Part shown: positions 1-8,144 of the stretch, in pieces
Position numbering within the stretch: the first letter of the stretch is position 1
Layout: every line of letters begins with the position of its first letter
Assembly (NCBI RefSeq): GCF_029893805.1
Contig: NZ_JARXYP010000002.1
Location: 6,510,001 to 6,574,000 of the forward strand
Source of the DNA: Streptomyces sp. SAI-135
GTDB taxonomy: Bacteria > Actinomycetota > Actinomycetes > Streptomycetales > Streptomycetaceae
Direction of reading: 5' to 3'
DNA: 64,000 bases
Made by a program: the position numbers and the translations under genes
Notes under the pieces: model-generated
Databases searched by the model: none
What the model saw: the letters and a program-made list of their open reading frames with translations, nothing else
What the model was told of the DNA's origin: nothing

Positions 1-832
1 GAACTACACCGCCGCCGACGTCAAGAAGCTCCGTGAGCTCACGGGCGCCGGCATGATGGACTGCAAGAAGGCGCTGGACGAGGCCGAGGGCGACGTCGAG
101 AAGGCCGTCGAGGCGCTCCGGATCAAGGGCCAGAAGGGCGTCGCCAAGCGCGAGGGCCGCTCCGCCGAGAACGGCGCCGTGGTCTCGATCATCGCCGACG
201 ACAACTCCTCCGGTGTCCTGGTCGAGCTGAAGTGCGAGACGGACTTCGTCGCCAAGGGCGAGAAGTTCCAGGCCGTGGCCAACCAGATCGCGCAGCACGT
301 CGCCGCGACCTCCCCGGCCGACCTGGAGGCCCTGCTCGCCTCCGAGATCGAGGCCGGCAAGACCGTGCAGGCGTTCGTGGACGAGGCCAACGCCAACCTC
401 GGCGAGAAGATCGTCCTGGACCGCTTCGCGCAGTTCGCCGACGGCTACGTGACCGCGTACATGCACCGCACGATGCCCGACCTGCCCCCGCAGATCGGTG
501 TCCTCGTCGAGCTGGACAAGCCGGACGCGGAGACCGCTCGCGGTGTCGCCCAGCACATCGCCGCCTTCGCGCCGAAGTACCTCTCCAAGGAGGACGTGCC
601 GGCCGAGGTCGTCGAGTCCGAGCGCCGCATCGCCGAGGAGACCACCCGCGCCGAGGGCAAGCCCGAGGCCGCGATCGCCAAGATCGTCGAGGGTCGCGTC
701 AACGGCTTCTTCAAGGACGCCACGCTGCTCGGTCAGCCGTACGCGCTCGACCCCAAGAAGTCGGTCCAGAAGGTCCTGGACGAGGCCGGTGTCACCCTGA
801 AGCGCTTCACGCGTATCAAGGTCGGCATCTGA
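1..832 (+). CDS. tsf: Elongation factor Ts (5' end cut by window)
   Basis: EF-Ts is the guanine-nucleotide exchange factor that regenerates EF-Tu-GTP in the cytoplasm. The frame opens at base 2, and only the first one or two codons lie outside the window, because the first visible residues (NYTAADVKKLRELTGAGMMD) are the family's usual N-terminal UBA-like region. Further hallmarks are KCETDFVAKGEKF (the TDFVA segment that contacts EF-Tu) and the ADGYVTAYMH region. About 277 residues are visible, the normal length for actinobacteria. It is followed by two strong hairpins and then pyrH, the usual order rpsB-tsf-pyrH-frr. Identity is certain. Confidence 0.97.
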   Translation, partial: NYTAADVKKLRELTGAGMMDCKKALDEAEGDVEKAVEALRIKGQKGVAKREGRSAENGAVVSIIADDNSSGVLVELKCETDFVAKGEKFQAVANQIAQHVAATSPADLEALLASEIEAGKTVQAFVDEANANLGEKIVLDRFAQFADGYVTAYMHRTMPDLPPQIGVLVELDKPDAETARGVAQHIAAFAPKYLSKEDVPAEVVESERRIAEETTRAEGKPEAAIAKIVEGRVNGFFKDATLLGQPYALDPKKSVQKVLDEAGVTLKRFTRIKVGI

Positions 833-876
833 GTCCGTACCGCGAGCGACGCGCGGGCCCTATAGGGTCGTCAGCA

Positions 877-916
877 GTCGTCCGGTACGCCGCCACGCGC
901 GCGCGTGGCGGACGAC
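877..916 (+). terminator. GC-rich hairpin downstream of tsf
   Basis: A perfect 18-bp palindrome (892-909, half-site GCCACGCGC) is enclosed by a second arm pair, GTCGTCC (877-883) with GGACGAC (910-916). It lies 45 bases after the tsf stop. There is no U-run, as is common in Streptomyces. It may terminate rpsB-tsf transcription or attenuate read-through into pyrH. Confidence 0.6.
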
Positions 917-926
917 AGCAGATCTG

Positions 927-989
927 ACGAGGAGGCCATTGCCGAGCATGGGATGCGAACCAGTTCCCAACCGGCAGTGGCCTCCTCGT
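927..989 (+). terminator. 18-bp stem hairpin between tsf and pyrH
   Basis: The arms at 927-944 and 972-989 pair over 18 positions with a single G-U wobble (arm core GAGGAGGCC / GGCCTCCTC). A GGGA/TTCCC pairing is possible inside the 27-nt loop. It sits only 31 bases before the pyrH start. It is either the main tsf terminator or a leader structure of pyrH. Confidence 0.65.
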
Positions 990-1020
990 ATGTGCAACAG
1001 GTGAAAGAGGCGGGATCCCC

Positions 1021-1779
1021 ATGACCACCAAGGCCCAGAAGAGCGACGACGGCAAAGTACGCGGCCGGTTTCTGCTGAAGCTGTCCGGAGAGGCGTTCGC
1101 CGGTGGCGGGGGCCTGGGTGTGGACCCCGACGTGGTGCACAAGATCGCCCGTGAGATCGCCGCCGTCGTCCGGGACGGCGCCGAGATCGCGGTTGTCATC
1201 GGCGGCGGAAACTTCTTCCGCGGTGCCGAACTCCAGCAGCGCGGCATGGACCGCGCCCGCTCGGACTACATGGGCATGCTCGGCACCGTGATGAACTGCC
1301 TCGCCCTCCAGGACTTCCTGGAGAAGGAGGGCATCGACAGCCGGGTGCAGACCGCCATCACCATGGGCCAGGTCGCCGAGCCCTACATCCCGCTGCGCGC
1401 CGTGCGCCACCTGGAGAAGGGCCGCGTGGTCATCTTCGGCGCCGGTATGGGCATGCCGTACTTCTCCACCGACACCACCGCCGCGCAGCGCGCCCTGGAG
1501 ATCGACGCCGAGGCGCTGCTCATGGGCAAGAACGGCGTGGACGGGGTCTACGACTCCGACCCGAAGACCAACCCCGACGCGGTCAAGTTCGACTCCCTGG
1601 GATACGGCGAGGTCATCACGCGTGACCTGAAGGTGGCCGACGCCACGGCCGTCACGCTGTGCCGCGACAACAGGCTCCCGATCCTGGTGTTCGAGCTCCT
1701 GGCGGAGGGAAATATCGCGCGAGCCGTCAAGGGTGAGAAGATCGGCACGCTTGTGGGTGAGCAGGGCAGCCGGGACTGA
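1021..1779 (+). CDS. pyrH: Uridylate kinase (UMP kinase)
   Basis: Phosphorylates UMP to UDP with ATP, the pyrimidine-nucleotide step that follows de novo UMP synthesis; a cytoplasmic hexamer in bacteria. The 252-residue product has the amino-acid-kinase fold signatures KLSGEAF near residue 20, the glycine-rich VIGGGNFFRG near 60, GMGMPYFSTDTTAAQRA in the middle and LLMGKNGVDGVYDSDPK near 170. An ATG at 1021 was chosen; a purine-rich AAAGAGG lies rather far upstream, so the exact start is less certain than the identity. It lies between tsf and frr in the standard actinobacterial order. Confidence 0.96.
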   Translation: MTTKAQKSDDGKVRGRFLLKLSGEAFAGGGGLGVDPDVVHKIAREIAAVVRDGAEIAVVIGGGNFFRGAELQQRGMDRARSDYMGMLGTVMNCLALQDFLEKEGIDSRVQTAITMGQVAEPYIPLRAVRHLEKGRVVIFGAGMGMPYFSTDTTAAQRALEIDAEALLMGKNGVDGVYDSDPKTNPDAVKFDSLGYGEVITRDLKVADATAVTLCRDNRLPILVFELLAEGNIARAVKGEKIGTLVGEQGSRD

Positions 1780-1926
1780 CCCGGGACACACCCGGTCCCT
1801 GACCGGGGGATGGACAATGTCCTGCCGGTCGGGAACCGTGCAGGAAGAAGACGCGACGCAGCCGGCCGCCGCCCCCAGGCACATGGAACAGCAGCCGGGC
1901 CTACTCAAGACACGCAGGAGCAAGTG

Positions 1927-2484
1927 GTGATCGAAGAGACCCTCCTCGAGGCCGAGGAGAAGATGGAGAAGGCCGTCGTGGTCGCCAAGGAGGACTTCGC
2001 CGCGATCCGCACCGGGCGTGCGCACCCGGCGATGTTCAACAAGATCGTGGCCGACTACTACGGTGCGCCGACGCCGATCAACCAGCTGGCTTCGTTCTCC
2101 GTGCCGGAGCCGCGCATGGCCGTGGTGACCCCGTTCGACAAGACCGCGCTGCGCAACATCGAACAGGCGATCCGCGACTCCGACCTGGGCGTCAACCCGA
2201 GCAACGACGGCAACATCATCCGCGTGACGTTCCCCGAGCTCACCGAGGAGCGCCGCCGCGACTACATCAAGGTGGCCCGGGGCAAGGCCGAGGACTCGCG
2301 CGTGTCCATCCGCTCGGTCCGCCGCAAGGCCAAGGACGCGATCGACAAGCTCGTCAAGGACGGCGAGGTCGGCGAGGACGAGGGCCGCCGTGCGGAGAAG
2401 GAGCTCGACGACGCGACGCACAAGTACGTCGCTCAGGTGGACGAGCTCCTCAAGCACAAGGAAGCGGAGCTGCTCGAGGTCTGA
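1927..2484 (+). CDS. frr: Ribosome recycling factor
   Basis: RRF works with EF-G to split post-termination ribosomes. The 185-residue product, starting at GTG 1927 (IEETLLEAEEKMEKAV), has the family's expected length and segments: RTGRAHPAMF, PTPINQLASF, the IRDSDLGVNPSNDG hinge region and a highly charged C-terminal helix (RRKAKDAIDKLVKDGE). The reading frame stays open further upstream to 1810, but AGGAG at 1916-1920 with 6-base spacing fixes the start at 1927. Its TGA stop overlaps the cdsA ATG by one base, so the two are translationally coupled. Confidence 0.95.
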   Translation: MIEETLLEAEEKMEKAVVVAKEDFAAIRTGRAHPAMFNKIVADYYGAPTPINQLASFSVPEPRMAVVTPFDKTALRNIEQAIRDSDLGVNPSNDGNIIRVTFPELTEERRRDYIKVARGKAEDSRVSIRSVRRKAKDAIDKLVKDGEVGEDEGRRAEKELDDATHKYVAQVDELLKHKEAELLEV

Positions 2485-3653
2485 TGAACGACTCTTCCTG
2501 GGCGACGCCGCCAGACGCCGGGTACTGGGGGCCGACCGACCAGGGGCCTGTCCAGGGGGCTGCCCCGGCGGGTCCCGCGTACGATGCGCATGACGCGCAG
2601 CACACTCGCCCCATGCCCATCGTGCCCGACGGACCCGCCGCACCCCGATACGGCGACGACCAGGATGACGACCGGGGGGCCGCTCGGCTGAGCGGTCCCT
2701 TGTTCCGGGACGAGACGTTCCGGAGCGATACGTTCCGCGAAGAGACCGCATCGGCGCAGCCCTACCCGGCGGCACCGCAGACGCAGAATCCGGAGCCCAT
2801 GCCCGACTCCTCGCAGCCGGCGCCCGCGCCGCAGAAGAAGAGCGCGGGGCGGGACCTGGGCGCGGCCATAGGGGTCGGGGTCGGGCTCGGCGTGGTGATC
2901 ATCGCGTCGCTGTTCTTCGTCAAGGCGGCGTTCGTCGGCGTGATAGCGGTCGCCGTCGTGGTCGGACTGTGGGAGCTGACGAAGCGGCTGGAGGAGCGCA
3001 AGGGCATCAAGGCGCCGCTCGTGCCGCTGGCGCTCGGTGGGGCCGCGATGGTCGTCTCCGGGTACGTCCGGGGCGCGGAGGGCGCGTGGGTGGCCATGGC
3101 GCTCACGGCTCTGGCGGTCCTGGTCTGGCGGATGACGGAGCCGCCGGAGGGCTACCTCAAGGACGTCACGGCGGGTGTCTTCGCGGCCTTCTACGTCCCG
3201 TTCCTGGCCACGTTCGTCGCCATGATGCTCACGGCCGAGGACGGGGCGGCACGTGTCCTGACCTTCCTGCTCCTGACGGTCGTCAGCGACACCGGCGCCT
3301 ACGCGGTCGGCTGGCGCTTCGGCACCCACAAGCTCGCGCCGCGCATCAGCCCCGGCAAGACCCGGGAGGGCCTGGTCGGAGCGGTGGCGTTCGCCATGGC
3401 GGCGGGCGCGCTGTGCATGGAGTTCCTGATCGACGACGGCGCGTGGTGGCAGGGCCTGCTGCTCGGGCTCGCGGTCGCGGCCAGCGCGACGCTGGGTGAC
3501 CTCGGCGAGTCGATGATCAAGCGGGACCTCGGCATCAAGGACATGGGTACGCTGCTGCCGGGCCACGGCGGCATCATGGACCGCCTGGACTCCCTGCTGC
3601 CGACGGCACCGGTGGTGTGGCTGCTGCTGGTGCTGTTCGTGGGCTCGGGCTGA
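2484..3653 (+). CDS. cdsA: Phosphatidate cytidylyltransferase
   Basis: Makes CDP-diacylglycerol from phosphatidic acid and CTP at the membrane, the branch point for phospholipids. The product has 389 residues. Residues 1-115 are a Pro/Asp-rich soluble extension, followed by several membrane helices. The C-terminal signature runs SMIKRDLGIKD then PGHGGIMDRLDS, matching the CDP-alcohol cytidylyltransferase pattern S-x-[hydrophobic]-K-R-x4-K-D...PGHGG-x2-DRxD. The ATG overlaps the frr stop by one base. A 13-bp stem terminator follows. The long N-terminal extension is typical of actinomycete CdsA. Confidence 0.95.
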   Translation: MNDSSWATPPDAGYWGPTDQGPVQGAAPAGPAYDAHDAQHTRPMPIVPDGPAAPRYGDDQDDDRGAARLSGPLFRDETFRSDTFREETASAQPYPAAPQTQNPEPMPDSSQPAPAPQKKSAGRDLGAAIGVGVGLGVVIIASLFFVKAAFVGVIAVAVVVGLWELTKRLEERKGIKAPLVPLALGGAAMVVSGYVRGAEGAWVAMALTALAVLVWRMTEPPEGYLKDVTAGVFAAFYVPFLATFVAMMLTAEDGAARVLTFLLLTVVSDTGAYAVGWRFGTHKLAPRISPGKTREGLVGAVAFAMAAGALCMEFLIDDGAWWQGLLLGLAVAASATLGDLGESMIKRDLGIKDMGTLLPGHGGIMDRLDSLLPTAPVVWLLLVLFVGSG

Positions 3654-3673
3654 CCTTCCCCGTACGGCTTTAC

Positions 3674-3703
3674 GGCCCCCGTCCTGTTCTCAGGGCGGGG
3701 GCC
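3674..3703 (+). terminator. Terminator after cdsA
   Basis: A 13-bp stem, 3674-3686 with 3691-3703 (arm start GGCCCCCG), has one G-T wobble and a 4-base TTCT loop, 20 bases after the cdsA stop. It ends the pyrH/frr/cdsA transcript. Confidence 0.8.
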
Positions 3704-3722
3704 TAGTCGTTGGAGTCGCGTT

Positions 3723-4112
3723 TCAGGGGAGGGCGCTTGTGGGGTGGCGGCGGATTCCAGTCGCGCAGCTGGTGCGAAACGCTACTCTGCGAGTGCGGGT
3801 CGGAGTTAACTCCCGGCCGTCATCGGTGGCATCGAGCGCTGCTGCGCGCTGTTTCTCCATTTCAATGCCGCGGCGCACCCCGCTTTGGTATGCCGCGCGC
3901 AGGTGCAGGCGCCCTTTACTGCGGAAGGGGTAGAGGATGATCAAGCAAATTACTACGGCGATTCCGGCCCCGATCAGGCGTACGTCTTTGGGCACCATCG
4001 AGAGCGCTTCGTGTGCAAGCGCAAGAGTGGCGAGTACCAGGACGCCCCAGCTGACGAGCCACAACGGCTTGTACTTGTCGTGTAGCTCATCGGGAGAAAA
4101 TTCCTGCGACAT
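3723..4112 (-). CDS. Small two-helix membrane protein, unknown function
   Basis: The 129-residue product has two clear hydrophobic segments, about residues 17-37 (LWLVSWGVLVLATLALAH) and 44-63 (LIGAGIAVVICLIILYPF), then a basic soluble tail. I do not recognise a family. Base composition is lower in GC than cdsA and codon use is less biased, suggesting acquired DNA. It lies between the cdsA terminator and the left duplicated rlmN start, so it is outside the element as I delimit it, but it could be left over from an older insertion at the same site. Confidence 0.5.
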   Translation of the reverse strand: MSQEFSPDELHDKYKPLWLVSWGVLVLATLALAHEALSMVPKDVRLIGAGIAVVICLIILYPFRSKGRLHLRAAYQSGVRRGIEMEKQRAAALDATDDGRELTPTRTRRVAFRTSCATGIRRHPTSALP

Positions 4113-4173
4113 GCACGTTCCGATCTGTTCTTCAGGAAGGTGTCGAGTTGTGGCTGCTGCTGGTCAATGATTC

Positions 4174-4530
4174 TCACATGGGTGACTCTTCATTCAAAAC
4201 GAAAACATATTGTCGAAATCTGTCCCGCAATTTCTTCCAGTGATCCGGATCGAGTTGGATCGCGTCATTTTCAGACTCGCGGAGCGGCAGCGCTGTGCGG
4301 TGTCCATCGCCTGTCGAGTAGTGGTGCGAGGGGTGGCGACCTGACTGCACGCGCCCAACGGCCGGCGAGGCCGGGCTGTCCGCGGGTCGTCCGAGGGAGT
4401 CCCGTCTCGACGGCAGCAGGTCACACCATTTGATCTGCGACACTGGTACAGCCATGCCTAAGCCCGGAGAACTGATGCAGTCTGTGACCATCAGTGCCGT
4501 GACCAGGGCTTTTCTTCCATTGTCTCGCAT
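4174..4530 (-). CDS. Doubtful small ORF across the left junction
   Basis: An open frame of 118 codons. The last 35 residues (RESENDAIQLDPDHWKKL onward) look protein-like and charged, but the N-terminal part runs antisense through the duplicated rlmN start and is low-complexity. If there is a gene, it may start at an internal ATG near 4455 or later. No family recognised. It may be the broken end of a small gene cut by the insertion. Confidence 0.25.
   Translation of the reverse strand: MRDNGRKALVTALMVTDCISSPGLGMAVPVSQIKWCDLLPSRRDSLGRPADSPASPAVGRVQSGRHPSHHYSTGDGHRTALPLRESENDAIQLDPDHWKKLRDRFRQYVFVLNEESPM
4430..4473 (+). repeat. Left attachment-site candidate (rlmN 5' duplicate)
   Basis: Aligns without gaps to 16274-16317, including 24 bp of non-coding DNA before an ATG in both copies and the coding start MPKPGEL (left) or MPAPGEL (right). 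Similarity stops just after CCCGGAGAACT, so the crossover is probably inside or near that shared run or the shared TTGATCTGC. Nine mismatches show that the element and chromosome carried diverged versions of the site. Confidence 0.7.
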
Positions 4531-4573
4531 CCACGGAGCGCAGGGCCGCCTCTGGGCCGTGGTACATCGCTAA
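4454..4573 (+). pseudogene. Displaced rlmN start fused to element DNA
   Basis: The ATG at 4454 begins MPKPGEL like rlmN and then runs into unrelated sequence (MQSVTISAVTRAF) to a TAA at 4571-4573, giving a 39-residue dead-end ORF. It is best read as the original rlmN promoter and first codons, cut off from the body of the gene by the insertion; the body now starts at 16298. Confidence 0.6.
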
Positions 4574-4765
4574 CGTGGCTGTGTCCCTAGCTCAGTCAAC
4601 TGGCGACGGCCTTCCCGTCCTGTGCCTCACACGTCTCTGGAAGCGTTGGCCCTGCGCCAGCTGCGTCAAAGTCCCGAGCGCGATTGCAGTACGAAATGCC
4701 GTAGTTGTCGGCCTGATCCTGTCCTAATAGCCTCCGAAGCAGTCATCCGAAAGCTAGGGGGGCAA

Positions 4766-5086
4766 ATGCAGATCGAGTCGAAGCTGACCCTCGTTGAGCG
4801 TAGGCCGCGAGGCAATCTAGCCGAGAAGCTCTCGCGGATCTCGAAAGAGGATGGTGAGCATGTCGTCTTCGAGGACGACGGCCGGAAGCTCGTCGTGGAG
4901 GTCGTTCAAGGGCGTGCAGTTGACTGGAAGGCTTATGACGTCGATGGAAGCGAAGTAGCGACTGTGGTTGTCCGACAGCCCTCCGGCGGTCCGCCTGGCG
5001 TCGTTGCGGCGATGCCAGGAGCCAGGTGGGCCATTGTGTGTGCCTGCTTCGCCTCGGGAGATTTCTGCTGGTGGCAGCCCTACTGA
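4766..5086 (+). CDS. Small orphan protein with Cys/Trp-rich hydrophobic C-terminus
   Basis: 106 residues from ATG 4766, chosen because AGGGGGG (4756-4762) lies just before it; the frame is open further upstream without a better start. Residues 1-80 are charged and strand-like (KLVVEVVQGRAVDWKAYDV). A GG site (RQPSGGPPG) follows, and the last 20 residues hold three Cys and three Trp, ending CFASGDFCWWQPY. No family recognised. The leader-GG-core look is reminiscent of a ribosomally made peptide precursor, but no modifying enzyme or exporter is adjacent. It lies inside the element, between the left att and the integrase. Confidence 0.55.
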   Translation: MQIESKLTLVERRPRGNLAEKLSRISKEDGEHVVFEDDGRKLVVEVVQGRAVDWKAYDVDGSEVATVVVRQPSGGPPGVVAAMPGARWAIVCACFASGDFCWWQPY

Positions 5087-5257
5087 GCAAGAAGTGCTAG
5101 CTCGCCTAGGCTGATCCGATAGTACAGGGATGGGTGGTCATGGAACCCTCGCCGATGACTACCCGCTTCGTTCTCTCGTCTTTCGAGGGCTACGTGTCGG
5201 GGACGGTCTAGAGGCAGTGCCGAAGTGCAGAGAAGTGTGTGATCCGAGAACAAGGCA

Positions 5258-5292
5258 GCCCCCTACCAGCGATTCCGTCGCCAGTAGGGGGC
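5258..5292 (-). terminator. Terminator downstream of integrase
   Basis: A perfect 9-bp stem, GCCCCCTAC (5258-5266) with GTAGGGGGC (5284-5292), and a 17-base loop, located 48 bases beyond the integrase stop. It could serve both the minus-strand int operon and the convergent small gene ending at 5086. Confidence 0.65.
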
Positions 5293-5339
5293 CGTCTTAC
5301 GCCCGTTTGGTCAGCTATAGCTATAGGCGGTTAGGGCTC

Positions 5340-6569
5340 CTAGGGTGAATCGAAGACGTCATCCAGGGCTCGGCGGGCGCGCTCGCCGCTGCTCGGCATC
5401 AGGTGGGCGTACACCCGCAACGTCATCGCTGGGTCGGAGTGCCCGAGGTACTCGCTCACGGCCTTGATGCTCTCGCCCGCGTCCAGGAGGACCGAGGCGT
5501 AGAAGTGGCGAAGGGCGTGCATTCCGTGCTGCCGGGCGGAGGCGTGCGGCTTGCCGGATTCCGGCGTCGGGATGAGACCGGCCGCGGCGAGGGCGCGCTT
5601 CCACTCGTGGAAGTTGAAGTTGCTCCGCCAGACGATCCCGCCGACCGTGTTGGTGAAGATCAGACGCCGCTCGGTGAGCGGGCCGTCCGGGCGGCTCCAT
5701 GGCAGCTTGATGCCCACGGCCGGGTGACGCTCCATGTGTCGGCGCAGGACGGAAGCCACCGAGGAGGGCAGCGGCACGTCCCGCTCCTTGGTGCCCTTGG
5801 GCGGAGCGAAGACGGCTGTGCCCCGGATCAGCTTGACCTGAGTGGTGACCCGCAGTGTGTCGTCGTCGAACCGCAAGGCGTCCTCCGCCAGGCCGATGAT
5901 CTCGCCCTGGCGGAGACCGCAACCGCTCCCCACGTCAACCATGGCCCGGTAGCGCTCGGGCAGCGCGTCGCGGACTGCCCGCACCTGGGACGGGAGCCAG
6001 GGCACGACCCGGGCGGCCGAGACGGACGGCGGGCGGACCGATGCTGCCGAGCATGGATTCCGGGCCAGGTGGCCGTCATCCACGGCGGCCGACAGCACCG
6101 CGCGGACGTTGGCGTAGATGTTGCGGGCGTAGCTGTCGCCTATCGTCGAGTCGGTCTCCAGGTCACGCACGAACTCGCGGATGTGGACCGGCCGGAAGGA
6201 CCCGAGCGGACGCGCCCCGACGCGGGGGAAGGCGTGCCGCCGGAGCCGCGTCTCCACTCCGATACGGGTGTTCAGATCAGTCGTCTGCCCGGTGATCCAG
6301 CGCTCCGCGTACTGCTGGAAGGTCATCCGGGCAGCCTTGGGATCGACGTACTGACCACGGGACATGTCGGCCGCCGTCTCGGACAGCCACTCTTCCGCCC
6401 GGCGCTTCTGACGGTCGGGGAACGACTTGCTCTTCTCGGTGCCGTCTGGCCCGACGTACCGGGCCCGGTAGCGGAGACCGCTGCCGTAGCGCTCGGTCTT
6501 CACCTTCACCGGCTTGCCGTCCGGCCCCTGTTCGGTCTTGTACCAACGGTCTTGGATGTGCCCGGCCAT
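5340..6569 (-). CDS. int: Tyrosine recombinase / integrase of the AICE
   Basis: Catalyses site-specific integration and excision. 409 residues from ATG 6569, starting MAGHIQDRWYKTEQGPDGKP with an AP2-like arm-binding N-terminus, then a SAM-like core-binding domain and the catalytic domain. Visible catalytic residues: Arg in GCGLRQGEIIGL, HxxR in HALRHFYAS, and the tyrosine in GHSDPAMTLRVYAHL. The frame extends upstream to 6680, but TGATG coupling to the excisionase stop fixes the start. Last gene of the minus-strand operon, next to the left att, as in pSAM2. Confidence 0.93.
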   Translation of the reverse strand: MAGHIQDRWYKTEQGPDGKPVKVKTERYGSGLRYRARYVGPDGTEKSKSFPDRQKRRAEEWLSETAADMSRGQYVDPKAARMTFQQYAERWITGQTTDLNTRIGVETRLRRHAFPRVGARPLGSFRPVHIREFVRDLETDSTIGDSYARNIYANVRAVLSAAVDDGHLARNPCSAASVRPPSVSAARVVPWLPSQVRAVRDALPERYRAMVDVGSGCGLRQGEIIGLAEDALRFDDDTLRVTTQVKLIRGTAVFAPPKGTKERDVPLPSSVASVLRRHMERHPAVGIKLPWSRPDGPLTERRLIFTNTVGGIVWRSNFNFHEWKRALAAAGLIPTPESGKPHASARQHGMHALRHFYASVLLDAGESIKAVSEYLGHSDPAMTLRVYAHLMPSSGERARRALDDVFDSP

Positions 6570-6766
6570 CAGGCAGCCTCCCCGATCTGGGAGTCGACCC
6601 AGGCCCGTACGTCGCTCGGGTCGAAGCGCAGGTGCCGGCCGACGCGGAAGCCGCGGGGGCCAGTGCGCTTGCGGCGCCACTGGTAGACCGTCTCGACACT
6701 GGGCAGCTCGAACATGTCGACCAGGTCGTCGGGGGTCAGGAAGCGGCTCGGCAGCTCGGAGGTCAC
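6569..6766 (-). CDS. xis: Excisionase / helix-turn-helix directionality factor
   Basis: 65 residues with a MerR/Xis-like winged helix: RFLTPDDLVDMFELPSVETV then WRRKRTGPRGFRVGRHLRF and VRAWVDSQ. This is the HTH_17 family used as recombination directionality factors beside AICE integrases. GTG 6766 was chosen because GGGAG lies 7-8 bases before it; an in-frame ATG at 6811 would overlap rep. It starts 1 base after the rep stop and overlaps the int start by one base, so rep-xis-int are coupled, as in pSAM2. Confidence 0.88.
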   Translation of the reverse strand: MTSELPSRFLTPDDLVDMFELPSVETVYQWRRKRTGPRGFRVGRHLRFDPSDVRAWVDSQIGEAA

Positions 6767-6767
6767 G

Positions 6768-8144
6768 TCACCACTCCCTTTCGTCGGCGGATTGGTCGCG
6801 TAGGGCTCCACGGGCGGTCTCGCGGTTGTGCTGGAGGTCGCGGGCGATGGTGGCGGCGAGGACGGATTCGCCGGGGGAGTGGCCGTGTCCGGCGTACTGC
6901 CAGTCGGCGAGGACGAGGACGGTGTCCGGCTCGCGGTCGTCCAGGCCGAGGGCTTCGCGTTCCTGGGCGGCGCGGAAGTCTGCGCGGGCCTGGCGGAGTT
7001 CGCCGAGGGTGGTCGAGTAGCGGCGCGACTTGGAGCTGAAGTGGCCCCGGAAGCCGAGCATGTGGGCCCAGGCCCAGATACGGCGGTCGGGGTACAGGGG
7101 GTCGAGCAGCTTGCAGGCTTCGATCAGGCGGCGGGTGTGGTCGGGGACCTGGTGGCGGTCGAGCTCGGACAGTTCGCCGATGCGGCGGTCGAGGGTGCCG
7201 GTGTTCTCGGCGGCTTTGGTGGCGTACTTGGCGACGTAGGAGGCGACGGCCTGTTCGGTGATGTCGGAGCCGTCGCCGAAGGCCTTGATCGGGCGTACGT
7301 CGAGTTGGGTGCCCCAGCGGAAGGTGCGGGCGGGTTGGTCGTCGGCGGCCGGCACCGAGACCGAGGTGTACGAGTGCGTGGCGGCCGCGCGTATCGCGTC
7401 GTCGAGCAGCTGCACGGTGGCCCAGGCCGGGGGAGGGGTGTCTGGTCCCTCGGGGCCGTCGATCCGGATCACGGCGTGAAAGTGGAGGGCGCCGCGCTTC
7501 TGGAACTCGGCGACCTTGCCGTACGAGACGCGTGCGTGGTCGGCCAGTTCGCGACGGGTGATGCCGACGCGGGCGGCGATCTCGCGGCGAAGGCGGGTGG
7601 TGAAGCGCTGCCACAGATTGCCCGCGTGGTTGTTGAAGAGAACGGCGCCCGCGTAGTCGTAGGTGGTCGAGTTCAGGGCGGTACCGAGGGCGGGGTCGTC
7701 GGCAGGGTGACGGGTGCCGCAGCGGCAGATGCCATGGTCGGGCCGGTTGTGGACCGGGCCGAAGGAGGGGGCGGTGAGGGTGGCGAAGACGCGGGGGTGG
7801 TCGCGGACGGTGGACGGGATGTCGCGGCGGTCGTCTCCGGCCAGGCCCGTGCGGATGAGGTGGTAGGTGTCTCCGGCGTACGTCCAGGCGCAGGAGGGGC
7901 AGCGGGAGGCGCGGCGGTTGCCGCAGGCGACCCTGAGGCGTCCGCCGGGTTCGTTCTCCGTGGAGTAGTGGTGCAGGGTCTCGCCGGTCGTCTTGTCCTT
8001 GGCGATCGTCCAGCCGGTCAGGTGGATCGGGTCGGCGCAACCTCCGGTGCGGCGGATCTGCTCGTTCCAGCGGTCGTAGTCATCGGCCGAGGCCACCCTC
8101 AGCAGGTCGCCGAGGGTGGCCGGGTCGAGGAGCAGGTCAGGCAC
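6768..8144 (-). CDS. repSA: Rolling-circle replication initiator (RepSA-like)
   Basis: Nicks the double-strand origin to start rolling-circle replication of the excised element. 458 residues from a GTG with GGGAGGG 5 bases upstream. Features: a zinc-finger-like CGNRRASRCPSCAW near 75, a second Cys cluster CRCGTRH near 125, the HUH-type metal motif LHFHAVIRIDG near 220, and a tyrosine segment ASYVAKYATKAAENT near 300 (probable nicking Tyr). This matches the pSAM2 RepSA/replication-initiator family in length and order of motifs. It overlaps the upstream 63-residue gene by 8 bases. Confidence 0.9.
   Translation of the reverse strand: MPDLLLDPATLGDLLRVASADDYDRWNEQIRRTGGCADPIHLTGWTIAKDKTTGETLHHYSTENEPGGRLRVACGNRRASRCPSCAWTYAGDTYHLIRTGLAGDDRRDIPSTVRDHPRVFATLTAPSFGPVHNRPDHGICRCGTRHPADDPALGTALNSTTYDYAGAVLFNNHAGNLWQRFTTRLRREIAARVGITRRELADHARVSYGKVAEFQKRGALHFHAVIRIDGPEGPDTPPPAWATVQLLDDAIRAAATHSYTSVSVPAADDQPARTFRWGTQLDVRPIKAFGDGSDITEQAVASYVAKYATKAAENTGTLDRRIGELSELDRHQVPDHTRRLIEACKLLDPLYPDRRIWAWAHMLGFRGHFSSKSRRYSTTLGELRQARADFRAAQEREALGLDDREPDTVLVLADWQYAGHGHSPGESVLAATIARDLQHNRETARGALRDQSADEREW

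Noticed and set aside
871..2775. Long minus-strand open frame opposite pyrH and frr
   Set aside because: Mirror of conserved genes in GC-rich DNA; sequence is Arg/Gly/His-rich without domains.
4622..4765. Upstream extension of the small orphan gene
   Set aside because: The strong purine run 4756-4762 favours the ATG at 4766; the extension is low-quality sequence.
4430..5339. A tRNA gene at the integrase end of the element
   Set aside because: Read both strands for cloverleaf stems and the TTCGA arm; none found. The rlmN duplicate explains the boundary better.
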